From: Mesorhizobium sp. DCY119
GTDB lineage: Bacteria > Pseudomonadota > Alphaproteobacteria > Rhizobiales > Rhizobiaceae
NCBI RefSeq assembly: GCF_003590645.1
Contig: NZ_CP031834.1
Location: 1,364,501 to 1,428,500 of the forward strand
DNA length: 64,000 nucleotides
Direction of reading: 5' to 3'
Below, piece by piece: positions 46,028-54,758 of the stretch (position 1 is its first letter; each line of letters begins with the position of its first letter). A model generated the notes under the pieces. That model saw nothing but the letters and a program-made list of their open reading frames with translations, was not told the DNA's origin and did not search any database. A program made the position numbers and the translations under genes.

Positions 46028-46285
46028 TCAACGCGCCGGGCGCGCTGCACCTGCGGCCGGAACCGGACGCGGGGTCATCGGCAGCAGGCCTTCGCGCTGA
46101 GCGCGCTTGCGGGCCAGCTTGCGGGCGCGGCGAACGGCTTCAGCCTTTTCGCGGGCGCGCTTTTCCGACGGCTTCTCGTAGTGGCCGCGCATCTTCATTT
46201 CACGGAAGATACCTTCGCGCTGCATCTTCTTCTTGAGCGCGCGAAGCGCCTGATCAACATTGTTGTCGCGGACGAGTACCTGCAC
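46028..46285 (-). CDS. rpsU: 30S ribosomal protein S21
   Basis: 85 residues starting at GTG 46285: [20 protein letters not shown], then [23 protein letters not shown], the S21 core, and an Arg/Lys-rich C-terminus ending in an unusual Pro/Ala/Arg tail ([12 protein letters not shown]). ACAGGA serves as RBS. A longer frame to 46336 is not conserved. S21 is a small-subunit protein that helps initiation on mRNAs; the alphaproteobacterial form is longer than the E. coli one. It is alone, with its own terminator downstream. Confidence 0.95.
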   Translation of the reverse strand: MQVLVRDNNVDQALRALKKKMQREGIFREMKMRGHYEKPSEKRAREKAEAVRRARKLARKRAQREGLLPMTPRPVPAAGAARPAR

Positions 46286-46549
46286 GGGCAATCCTGTCTT
46301 TCGGGTTCGAATCAATATAGCGGGGCGAATAGCCACTGGCTTTCGCAGCGGTCACCACCGCGAATTGCGGCGGCTGATAGCAGAATCAAGCAGCGTTGTC
46401 GAGAGCAGAGTGCGCAAAAGGCGCGTAACGCTCTCTCAAATGTGAAAATGCAGGCGCAATCTGCCGCGCAACGCATTTCCGCCTGAATAAACCGGAAGAA
46501 ACTGCCGGTCAACGAAACCGCGACATCAAATACCGGGGAATGCTCGATC

Positions 46550-47737
46550 GTGCGATTGCTGAACTGCCTGCTTGTCCTCTCCTGTCTTGCTTCACAGGCA
46601 CGCGCGGCCGACCTCATTGGCTTTTGGGACAAGCCCCAGCATGGCGGCAACAGCTTCAATCGCTTGCCGCCGGACGAGACCTATTTCAAGGCATTGCACG
46701 GCTATGGCGCGAGCTGGGTGCGGCTTTCCTACGACAAATGGAAACCGGAAAAGCGCGACTTCCTGATCGGCGATGCGGATGCCTATGCCGGCCTGATGCA
46801 GAAGGATCTGGCGACCCTGAAGGCCGCGCTCGACCGCGCCGACAAGGCCGGGCTGAAAGTTGTGATCGCGCCGCTGTCGCTGCCCGGCATGCGCTGGTCG
46901 CAAAACAATGACGGCAAGTTCGACGGGCGCCTGTGGCAGGACAAGGCCTATTGGACGCAGGCCGCCGCCTTCTGGCGCGATCTTGCAGAGGCGCTGAAGG
47001 ACCATCCGGCGGTTGCCGCCTACAACATCATCAACGAACCGGCGCCGGAGAAGGAAAACGGGCTTGCCGAGCATGCCGATGCGGCCGTGATGCAGGCCTG
47101 GTACAAGGATGCCGCCGGCACGCCGCACGACCTGCCGGCCTTTTATGACACCGTGATCAAGACTATCCGCGCGGTCGATCAGAAGACGCCGATCATGGCC
47201 GACGCCGGCTGGTATGCGGCGGCGGATGCGTTTTCCTACTGGCCCGGCCCGCTTACCGACGACAAAGTCCTCTACAGCTTCCACATGTACGAGCCCTATG
47301 CGGCGACCAGCGCGCCCAATCTCAAGCGCGAAAAGCCCTATGCCTATCCGGGCGAGGTGCCGTTCGGCGAAGGATCGGAAAACTGGGACGCCACGCGGGT
47401 CGATGCCTATCTGCAGCTTCCGCTCGACTGGGCGAACAAGCATGGCGTTGCGGAGAGCCGCATCGTCGCCGGCGAGTTCGGTTGCATGCGCCGGCTGGCG
47501 GGCTGCAGGCAATATCTCGACGACGTGCTGACCAAGCTCGATGCCAACAGGCTGCATTGGGCCTTCTACAGCTTTCGCGAGGACAGCTGGGACGGCATGG
47601 ACTACGAGCTGGGTCGTGAGAAGGTGAACTGGAAATACTGGGAGGCGATCGACGCGGGAAAGCCCGACCCGGTCAAGCGCAAACCGACGCCGGAATTCGA
47701 GCCGATTTCCAAGCGCTTGAAACAAGCGGTCGATTAG
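46550..47737 (+). CDS. Secreted glycoside hydrolase family 5 (cellulase-type)
   Basis: 395 residues from GTG 46550. The signal MRLLNCLLVLSCLASQARA ends before AD, so the enzyme is exported. A TIM barrel follows; the acid/base Glu163 is in YNIINEPAP (158-166) and the nucleophile Glu309 in VAGEFGCMR, both as in clan GH-A. Other features: GASWVRLSYDKW, VLYSFHMYEPY (His and Tyr near the active site). Substrate (beta-glucan, cellulose or similar) cannot be set. The stop lies 49 bases before the convergent SDR stop. Confidence 0.88.
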   Translation: MRLLNCLLVLSCLASQARAADLIGFWDKPQHGGNSFNRLPPDETYFKALHGYGASWVRLSYDKWKPEKRDFLIGDADAYAGLMQKDLATLKAALDRADKAGLKVVIAPLSLPGMRWSQNNDGKFDGRLWQDKAYWTQAAAFWRDLAEALKDHPAVAAYNIINEPAPEKENGLAEHADAAVMQAWYKDAAGTPHDLPAFYDTVIKTIRAVDQKTPIMADAGWYAAADAFSYWPGPLTDDKVLYSFHMYEPYAATSAPNLKREKPYAYPGEVPFGEGSENWDATRVDAYLQLPLDWANKHGVAESRIVAGEFGCMRRLAGCRQYLDDVLTKLDANRLHWAFYSFREDSWDGMDYELGREKVNWKYWEAIDAGKPDPVKRKPTPEFEPISKRLKQAVD

Positions 47738-47785
47738 GCGACGCCGGCTCCGTGAAGATCGGCATCGCCTTCGCAATCGTCCGGT

Positions 47786-48544
47786 TCAGACCCGGTTGAT
47801 CGAGACGCCGCCATCGGCAAACAGCGCGGTGCCGGTGGTGAAGCTCGAAGCATCCGAGGCGAGGAAAAGGGCCGAACGGGCGATTTCCTCCGGCTTTGCG
47901 ACGCGCTTCAGCGCATGCAAGCCTTCGACGAAGGCCCATTCCTCCGGCGTCTTGAACGTTGCCGCCGGTGTGTCGGTGCCGCCGGGCAGCAGCGCATTGA
48001 CCCGCAGGCCGTGTGCGCCGTATTCGGCGGCCAGAACCTGCGTCAGTCCGATCAGCGCTGCCTTGGCTGCGGCGTAGGCCGCCATGCCGGGCATGCCGAC
48101 CGTGTGGCCAACGAAGCTCGAGGTGAAGATCAGCGAGCCGCCGCCGCGCTCCAGCATGGCCGGGATCTGGTATTTCGCGCCGAGAAAGGCGCCGGTCAGG
48201 TTGGTATCCAGCGTCGCATTCCATGCGTCGAGCGACATGTCGGGAAGCGGACCCATCTCACCGGTCGCGCCGGCATTGTTGAAGGCGATGTCGAGGCCGC
48301 CGAATTTGCTGCTCGCCAGATCGACCAGCGCTTTTGCGTAGGCCTCGTCACGGATGTCGCCTGCAAGCGCGATTGCTGTGCCGCCGTCCTCGACGATTTC
48401 CGCGACCAGCGCGTCGAGCTCGGCCTGGCGTCGGGCGGCGATGATGAGGTTCGCGCCTTCCTCAGCGAAGAGCTTTGCGGCGGCACGGCCGATGCCGGAA
48501 CTGGTTCCGGTGACGATTGCGACCTTGTTGACGAGTGCGGACAT
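47786..48544 (-). CDS. Short-chain dehydrogenase/reductase
   Basis: 252 residues from ATG 48544. NAD(P) turn TGTSSGIG at 12-19, NNAGATG near 89, catalytic Ser in TSSFVG, and Tyr/Lys in AAYAAAKAAL (YxxxK). GGVSINR at the C-terminus is typical of SDRs of the glucose-dehydrogenase/acyl-reductase group. It probably oxidises or reduces an alcohol or ketone. It is divergent from the sox operon start 256 bases away, convergent with the GH5 gene, with no obvious partner. Confidence 0.88.
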   Translation of the reverse strand: MSALVNKVAIVTGTSSGIGRAAAKLFAEEGANLIIAARRQAELDALVAEIVEDGGTAIALAGDIRDEAYAKALVDLASSKFGGLDIAFNNAGATGEMGPLPDMSLDAWNATLDTNLTGAFLGAKYQIPAMLERGGGSLIFTSSFVGHTVGMPGMAAYAAAKAALIGLTQVLAAEYGAHGLRVNALLPGGTDTPAATFKTPEEWAFVEGLHALKRVAKPEEIARSALFLASDASSFTTGTALFADGGVSINRV

Positions 48545-48799
48545 GATTGATTTCCTCTGCATGGAATGGCGAACCGGAGCGGTCCGCATCGATGCGCCGT
48601 GGTCGCAAATGGACAGGGTGCAAGCCACCCGATACCTGCGGTGCGGCTGGTGAGGATTTCGAAGACTTCGCCTGCCCGCCGCCAAAGCGGCAATGGCCGT
48701 CGCAAACAGTGCAAAGCTGGCAGTCGCTTTTCGCTAGTGATACACCTCGCGCTCTGAATTCAGAGACGACATCTTCCGACATCCACGAGGCCAGAGCCC

Positions 48800-50053
48800 A
48801 TGCGGAAATATTCGGTTTTTGCCCTCGCCCGAGAGGCCATGCGCGGCCACAAGGGCTGGGACGAGCAATGGTCCTCGCCCGAGCCGAAGGCAGAGTACGA
48901 TGTCATCATCGTCGGCGCGGGCGGGCACGGGCTGGCGACGGCCTATTATCTGGCCAAGGAACACGGCATCACCAATGTCGCGGTGCTGGAAAAGGGCTGG
49001 CTCGGTGGCGGCAACACCGGCCGCAACACCACCATCATCCGCTCCAACTATCTCTATGACGAATCGGCCGGCATCTATGACCACGCCGTGAAGCTGTGGG
49101 ACGGGCTTTCCCAGGACCTCAACTACAACGTCATGTATTCGGCGCGCGGCGTCATGATGCTGGCGCATAATGTGCACGACGTGCAGGTGCTCAAGCGCCA
49201 CATTCACGCCAACCGGCTGAACGGCATCGACAATGAATGGCTGTCGCCGGAACAGGCCAAGGAATTCTGCCCGCCGCTCAACATCTCGAAGGAGGCGCGC
49301 TATCCCGTCGTTGGCGCCTCGCTCCAGCGGCGCGGCGGCACGGCGCGGCATGACGCTGTCGCCTGGGGCTATGCGCGCGCCGCTTCTGCGCGCGGCGTCG
49401 ACATCATCCAGAATTGCGAGGTCACCGGCATCAAGCGCGCGCCGAACGGTGCCGTTACCGGCGTCGAGACCTCGCGCGGCTTCATCGGCGCGAAAAAGGT
49501 CGGCGTGGTTGCCGCCGGCCACACATCGGTGCTGATGGACATGGCCGGCGTTAGGATGCCGCTGGAGAGCTATCCGCTGCAGGCGCTGGTGTCGGAGCCG
49601 GTCAAGCCGGTGGTGCCCTGCGTGGTCATGTCCAACACGGTGCACGCCTATATCTCGCAGTCGGACAAGGGCGAGCTGGTCATCGGCGCCGGCACCGACC
49701 AGTACATCTCCTATTCGCAGACCGGCGGGCTGCACATCCTCAACCACACGCTCGACGCCATCTGCGAGATGTTCCCGATCTTCACCCGCATGAAGATGCT
49801 GCGCTCCTGGGGCGGCATCGTCGACGTGACGCCGGACCGCTCGCCGATCCTGGCCAAGACGCCGGTGCAGGGGCTCTACGTCAATTGCGGCTGGGGCACG
49901 GGCGGCTTCAAGGCCACGCCCGGTTCGGGCAACGTCTTTGCCCACACCATCGCCCGCGACGAGCCGCATCCGATCAACGCGCCTTTCACCATCGAGCGCT
50001 TCCGCACCGGACGGCTTATCGATGAGGCGGCAGCGGCGGCGGTGGCGCACTGA
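48800..50053 (+). CDS. soxB: Sarcosine oxidase subunit beta
   Basis: 417 residues. The FAD-binding region [18 protein letters not shown] starts near residue 34; [18 protein letters not shown] near 68-85 is the covalent-FMN region typical of tetrameric sarcosine oxidase; [21 protein letters not shown] lies near 335-355. It demethylates sarcosine to glycine with the other subunits, giving hydrogen peroxide and methylene-tetrahydrofolate. It is the first gene of the sox operon, with the next ATG overlapping the stop by one base. Confidence 0.95.
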   Translation: MRKYSVFALAREAMRGHKGWDEQWSSPEPKAEYDVIIVGAGGHGLATAYYLAKEHGITNVAVLEKGWLGGGNTGRNTTIIRSNYLYDESAGIYDHAVKLWDGLSQDLNYNVMYSARGVMMLAHNVHDVQVLKRHIHANRLNGIDNEWLSPEQAKEFCPPLNISKEARYPVVGASLQRRGGTARHDAVAWGYARAASARGVDIIQNCEVTGIKRAPNGAVTGVETSRGFIGAKKVGVVAAGHTSVLMDMAGVRMPLESYPLQALVSEPVKPVVPCVVMSNTVHAYISQSDKGELVIGAGTDQYISYSQTGGLHILNHTLDAICEMFPIFTRMKMLRSWGGIVDVTPDRSPILAKTPVQGLYVNCGWGTGGFKATPGSGNVFAHTIARDEPHPINAPFTIERFRTGRLIDEAAAAAVAH

Positions 50054-50478
50054 TGACGGCTCTGGCAGCCACTCTTGCCGTCGTCGCGCCGCTGGTTCTT
50101 GCCGGCGAGAAGGGACTGTTTCATTTTCCCGGCGCCGACGAAGTTCGGTTGCAGAAGCTCAGCCGCGCCGACAATGAACAGGAATGGCCCTTCACGGTCA
50201 GTTCCGGCTATCTCGCCTGCGTCTGGAGCGCGGGCAAGAGGATGGCGATGTTCCTTGAAGAGCCGGCAAAGGACGAGGCGGAACCTGCGCGGATGCGCAA
50301 GGTGTTCGTCTCGGTCAACCCGTTCGAACTCACACTCGGCAACATGGCCGACCGCGACCTCATCGTGCCGGTCGATTCCGTCGAGACGCTGGTGAAGCGC
50401 ATGGCGCCCTTCGCGGCACTCGGAGAGCGGCTCTGCGACCAGCCCCAGGGCACGCACGTCCGCCAAGGCGAACTTTAG
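50053..50478 (+). CDS. Uncharacterised protein inserted between soxB and soxD
   Basis: 141 residues. The ATG shares one base with the soxB stop (TGATG), so translation is likely coupled. The first 17 residues ([17 protein letters not shown]) are hydrophobic like a signal or anchor; the rest has KLSRADNEQEWPFTVSSGYLACVWSAGKRMAMFLEEP and ends DQPQGTHVRQGEL. Codon use is like its neighbours, supporting a real gene. I do not recognise the family. The canonical sox order is soxB-D-A-G with no gene here, so it may be an accessory factor of the oxidase or its cofactor loading. Confidence 0.75.
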   Translation: MTALAATLAVVAPLVLAGEKGLFHFPGADEVRLQKLSRADNEQEWPFTVSSGYLACVWSAGKRMAMFLEEPAKDEAEPARMRKVFVSVNPFELTLGNMADRDLIVPVDSVETLVKRMAPFAALGERLCDQPQGTHVRQGEL

Positions 50479-50487
50479 GAACAAGAC

Positions 50488-50877
50488 ATGCTGTTGATCC
50501 GCTGCCCCTATTGCGAAGAAGAGCGTCCGGAACTCGAATTCCGCAACGCCGGCGAAGCCCACATCGCACGCGCTGCCGACATCGTGGCGGTGAGCGACGA
50601 GGATTTCGAAAAATTCTTCTTCATCCGCTCGAATCCCAAGGGCATCATCTATGAGCGCTGGCGCCACATTCACGGCTGCGGCCGCTTCTTCAACGCGGTG
50701 CGCGACACCGTCACCGACAAGTTCGTCATGACCTACAAGGCCGGCGAGCCGAAGCCCGACATCTCCAAGCTGAAGAAGGAGAGCGGACCGGCAGCCTATG
50801 CCAACCGCCCGCCGGATCAGCTCAATGTGAAGAAACCGGCGGCAAAGCGCGCGCCGGCCAAAAAGGGAGACGCGTGA
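50488..50877 (+). CDS. soxD: Sarcosine oxidase subunit delta
   Basis: 129 residues. MLLIRCPYCEEERPELEF holds Cys6 and Cys9; with His59 and Cys63 (RWRHIHGCGRFFN) these form the zinc site of SoxD. The C-terminal third is Lys/Pro/Ala-rich (NVKKPAAKRAPAKKGDA), slightly longer than usual. It is 9 bases downstream of the uncharacterised gene and its stop overlaps the soxA ATG by one base. Confidence 0.95.
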   Translation: MLLIRCPYCEEERPELEFRNAGEAHIARAADIVAVSDEDFEKFFFIRSNPKGIIYERWRHIHGCGRFFNAVRDTVTDKFVMTYKAGEPKPDISKLKKESGPAAYANRPPDQLNVKKPAAKRAPAKKGDA

Positions 50878-53870
50878 TGGCCGCCACGCACCGCATTTCC
50901 GGCCACGGCCGCCTCACGCCGGCAAAGACCGTGCGTTTCACCTTCGACGGCCAGTCCTATTCGGGCCTCGCCGGCGACACGCTGGCTTCGGCGCTTCTGG
51001 CCAACGGCGTCCATCTCGTCGGCCGTTCGTTCAAATATCACCGGCCGCGCGGCTTTCTCTCCGCTGGCGCGGAAGAGCCGAACGCGCTGGTGTCTGTCGA
51101 ACGCGACGCGGCGCGCAGGACGCCCAATGTTCGCGCCACGGTGCAGGAGCTCTATGACGGGCTCAGCGCCAATTCGCAGAACCGCTGGCCGTCGCTCTCC
51201 TTCGATGTCGGCGCGGTCAACGACCTGGCGTCGCCGATGTTTTCGGCCGGCTTCTACTACAAGACCTTCATGTGGCCGAAGGCTGCGTGGAAGAGCCTTT
51301 ACGAGCCGAAAATCCGCGCCGCTGCCGGTCTTGGCGTTTCGCCCGACCAGCCGGACCCGGACCATTACTCCGCGCGCTTCGAGCATTGCGACGTGCTGGT
51401 GCTGGGCGGCGGTGCTGCCGGCCTTGCGGCAGCCCTTGCCGCTGCCGAGACCGGCGCGCGCGTCATCATCTGCGACGAGCAGGCCAAACTCGGCGGCGCC
51501 TTGCGCTTCGAGGCCGGTACGAGCGTTGATGGCGCTGATGGCTGGTCGTGGGCGCAGGCCACAGTCGCGAAATTGGCCGCGATGGATAATGTCCGCGTGC
51601 TGCCGCGCACGACGGCCTTCGGCTACTACGCGCAGAATTTCGTTGGTCTTGTCGAGCGGGTCAGCGAGCATCTCGCCAGCCCTGGGCACGACCTGCCGCG
51701 CGAGCGGCTTTGGCAGGTTCGCGCCAGGCGCGTCATCCTTGCCACCGGCGCCATCGAGCGGCACATGGTGTTTGCCGACAACGACCGGCCCGGTGTCATG
51801 CTGGCTTCGGCGGCGCGTACCTATCTCAACCATTATGGCGTCGCCGTCGGCAACAATGTCGGCGTCTACACCGCCAACGACACGGCTTACGCTGCGGCGA
51901 TCGACCTGAAGAAGGCCGGCGTCAACATCGCGGCCATCGTCGATCTGCGCGACAATCCGGCGGGCGCTCTCGTCGATGAGGCGCGTGCGCTCGGCATCGA
52001 GATCAACCATGGCCGCGCCGTCATCAAGACCGGCGGACGCCTGCGTGTCTCCTCGATGACGATCCAGCCGAAGAATGGCGGCGGCGAGCGCAACATCCCC
52101 ATCGATGCGCTGCTGATGTCGTCGGGCTGGACGCCGTCTGTGCATCTGTTCTCGCAGTCGCGCGGCAAGGTCGCCTTCGACGACGCCACCAAGCGCTTCC
52201 TGCCCGGCGCTTACGCGCAGGATTGCGTCTCCGTCGGGGCCTGCAATGGCACGGACGGCATTTCCGCAACCCTCGACGAAGCCTATGCGGCCGGCGAGAA
52301 GGCTGCAAAGGATGCCGGCGCGAAGGCCGGCAAGTCGACCAAGCCGAAGGCGGAGACTTCCGAAAGCTGGGCCGGCGGCATGCTCGGTGCAGGGCCGGGG
52401 GCCGGCGCGGACACGACCGTGAAAGCCTTCGTCGATTTCCAGAACGACGTCACTGCCAAGGATATCCGCCTTGCCGTGCGCGAAGGCATGCGCTCGATCG
52501 AGCACGTCAAGCGCTTCACCACCAACGGCATGGCGACCGACCAGGGCAAGACCTCCAACATGCACGGTCTGGCGATTGCCGCCGAGACGCTGGACAAGGA
52601 TATTCCCTCGGTCGGCCTCACCACCTTCCGCGCGCCCTATACGCCGGTGACCTTCGGCTCCATCGTCAATCACGGTCGCGGCGTTCTGTTCGACCCGACG
52701 CGCAAGACGGCGATGCATGGCTGGGCGGAAGCCCATGGTGCCGTGTTCGAGGATGTCGGCCAGTGGAAGCGCGCCTGGTATTTCCCCAAGCCCGGCGAGG
52801 ACATGCATGCGGCGGTCAACCGCGAATGCGTGACGGTGCGCAAGGCTGCCGGCCTGTTCGACGCCTCGACGCTGGGCAAGATCGAAGTGGTCGGGCCGGA
52901 TGCGGCCAAGTTCATGGAACTGCTCTACACCAACCCATGGGAGAAACTGGAGCCCGGCCGCTGCCGCTATGGCATCATGCTGCGCGAGGACGGTTTTATC
53001 TATGACGACGGCGTCGTCGGCAGGCTGGCGGCGGATCGCTTCCACGTCACCACGACGACCGGCGGTGCGGCCCGCGTCATGAACCACATGGAGGATTACC
53101 TCCAGACCGAGTTCCCGCATCTCAACGTCTGGCTGACCTCGATCTCCGAACAGTGGGCGGTCATCGCCGTCCAGGGACCGAACTCGCGAAAGATCATCGA
53201 GCCGCTGGTCGAGGGCATCGACATGTCGGACGAGGCGCTGCCGCATATGTCGGTGCGCGAAGGCAAGATCTGCGGTGTGCCGACGCGGCTGTTCCGCATG
53301 TCGTTCACCGGCGATCGCGGCTTCGAGGTCAACGTGCCGGCGGACTACGGCCAGGCGGTGTGGGAAGCGCTGTGGGCCGAAGGCCAGAAGCACGGCGCCT
53401 GTGCTTATGGCACCGAGGCGATGCATGTGCTGCGCGCCGAAAAGGGCTACATCATCGTCGGTCAGGACACCGACGGCACGGTGACGCCGAACGATGCCGG
53501 CCTCGACTGGGCGATCGGCAAGAAGAAGACCGATTTCGTCGGCATTCGCGGCCTGACTCGTCCCGATCTGGTCGCAAAGGGCCGCAAGCAGCTTGTCGGC
53601 CTGAAGGCGAAGGACCCGAAAGTGGTGCTGGAGGAGGGCGCGCAGATCGTCGCCGATCCGAAGCAGCCGATCCCGATGAAGATGATCGGCCATGTCACGT
53701 CGAGTTACTGGTCGGAGAATTGCGGCCGGGGCATCGCACTGGCCGTGGTGATCGACGGGCGCGACCGTATGGGGCAGACGCTTCACGTGCCGATGCCGGA
53801 TAGCGTGATCGAGGTCGAGGTCTGCTCGCCCGTATTCTTCGACGAGAAGGGAGAGCGCCTCAATGGCTAA
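50877..53870 (+). CDS. soxA: Sarcosine oxidase subunit alpha
   Basis: 997 residues from ATG 50877 (overlapping the soxD TGA by one base). Residues about 15-95 are a 2Fe-2S-like half without the usual Cys set (TVRFTFDGQSYSGLAGDTLA, KYHRPRGFLSAG). An NAD/FAD Rossmann region (CDVLVLGGGAAGLAAALAAA) starts near 170. The last 390 residues are a folate-binding aminomethyltransferase-type domain (DVGQWKRAWYFPKPGE, GIMLREDGFIYDDGVVGRL, ADRFHVTTTTGGAARV). It oxidises sarcosine and carries the methyl group to tetrahydrofolate. It overlaps soxG by eight bases. Confidence 0.95.
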   Translation: MAATHRISGHGRLTPAKTVRFTFDGQSYSGLAGDTLASALLANGVHLVGRSFKYHRPRGFLSAGAEEPNALVSVERDAARRTPNVRATVQELYDGLSANSQNRWPSLSFDVGAVNDLASPMFSAGFYYKTFMWPKAAWKSLYEPKIRAAAGLGVSPDQPDPDHYSARFEHCDVLVLGGGAAGLAAALAAAETGARVIICDEQAKLGGALRFEAGTSVDGADGWSWAQATVAKLAAMDNVRVLPRTTAFGYYAQNFVGLVERVSEHLASPGHDLPRERLWQVRARRVILATGAIERHMVFADNDRPGVMLASAARTYLNHYGVAVGNNVGVYTANDTAYAAAIDLKKAGVNIAAIVDLRDNPAGALVDEARALGIEINHGRAVIKTGGRLRVSSMTIQPKNGGGERNIPIDALLMSSGWTPSVHLFSQSRGKVAFDDATKRFLPGAYAQDCVSVGACNGTDGISATLDEAYAAGEKAAKDAGAKAGKSTKPKAETSESWAGGMLGAGPGAGADTTVKAFVDFQNDVTAKDIRLAVREGMRSIEHVKRFTTNGMATDQGKTSNMHGLAIAAETLDKDIPSVGLTTFRAPYTPVTFGSIVNHGRGVLFDPTRKTAMHGWAEAHGAVFEDVGQWKRAWYFPKPGEDMHAAVNRECVTVRKAAGLFDASTLGKIEVVGPDAAKFMELLYTNPWEKLEPGRCRYGIMLREDGFIYDDGVVGRLAADRFHVTTTTGGAARVMNHMEDYLQTEFPHLNVWLTSISEQWAVIAVQGPNSRKIIEPLVEGIDMSDEALPHMSVREGKICGVPTRLFRMSFTGDRGFEVNVPADYGQAVWEALWAEGQKHGACAYGTEAMHVLRAEKGYIIVGQDTDGTVTPNDAGLDWAIGKKKTDFVGIRGLTRPDLVAKGRKQLVGLKAKDPKVVLEEGAQIVADPKQPIPMKMIGHVTSSYWSENCGRGIALAVVIDGRDRMGQTLHVPMPDSVIEVEVCSPVFFDEKGERLNG

Positions 53871-54429
53871 AGCTGCTGTCAAAACTGCGACGGCCACGCG
53901 CGCACCAGCACTTGCCGGGCGTGATTTCTCCGCCACCGGCGTCAAGCTTGCCGTACTGGCGCCTGCCGAACGCATTTCGCTGCGTGCGCCTGATGCATCC
54001 GTCGCCGCCTTGTCAAAGGCGCTCGGTGTAGCCTTGCCCAAAGCCCCGAAAACGTCCGCTACGAAGGGTGGGCGCACTGCACTCTGGCTCGGGCCGGACG
54101 AGTGGCTGGTCATCGACGAGGCGGGCGGCGATCCGCTGGCCGATTGCGCCGGCGTCAAGGCGCTTCATTCCGCCGTCGGCGTCTCGCATCGCAATGTCGG
54201 TTTCTCGGTCACCGGGACGGCTGCGGCCGCCACGCTCAATGCCGGCTGTCCGCAGGATCTGTCGCTTGCGGCCTTCCCGGTGGGTGCCTGCTCGCGCACG
54301 GTTCTGGGCAAGATCGAAGTCGTGATCCTGCGCACGGGGGAAGACGCCTTCCGGGTGGAATGCTGGCGCTCCTTCTCCGACTATGCCTTTGCATTCCTGT
54401 CTCAGGCGGCTGTTGACGCTGCCGCCTGA
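53863..54429 (+). CDS. soxG: Sarcosine oxidase subunit gamma
   Basis: 188 residues; starts inside the soxA end (8-base overlap). After a basic/Ala-rich N-terminus (AKAAVKTATATRAPALAG), the body has LWLGPDEWLVIDE near 72-84, HSAVGVSHRNVGFSVTGTAAAATLNAGCPQDLSL and CSRTVLGKIEVVILRTGEDAFRVECWRSFSDYAF, matching SoxG. It completes the heterotetramer. The usual serine-hydroxymethyltransferase and purU companions are not present in the window. Confidence 0.93.
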   Translation: MAKAAVKTATATRAPALAGRDFSATGVKLAVLAPAERISLRAPDASVAALSKALGVALPKAPKTSATKGGRTALWLGPDEWLVIDEAGGDPLADCAGVKALHSAVGVSHRNVGFSVTGTAAAATLNAGCPQDLSLAAFPVGACSRTVLGKIEVVILRTGEDAFRVECWRSFSDYAFAFLSQAAVDAAA

Positions 54430-54690
<261 letters not shown>

Positions 54691-54710
54691 GAATTTGCAG
54701 ATCGAAAAGA

Positions 54711-54750
54711 AACACCCGGCAGGCGGCCAGCCTGCCGGGTGTTTTGTTCT
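54711..54750. terminator. Bidirectional Rho-independent terminator
   Basis: AACACCCGGCAGGC pairs perfectly with GCCTGCCGGGTGTT around GGCCA, followed by TTGTTCTT. It lies between the sox-linked small gene and the convergent MHS transporter, ending both. An A-rich stretch precedes the stem for the minus strand. Confidence 0.9.
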
Positions 54751-54758
54751 TCAACGCT

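Noticed and set aside
50817-54158. A long open frame of over 1100 codons on the minus strand opposite soxD-soxA-soxG
   Set aside because: The sox genes on the plus strand match known families over their whole length; the antisense frame has no family features and is a high-GC third-position artefact.
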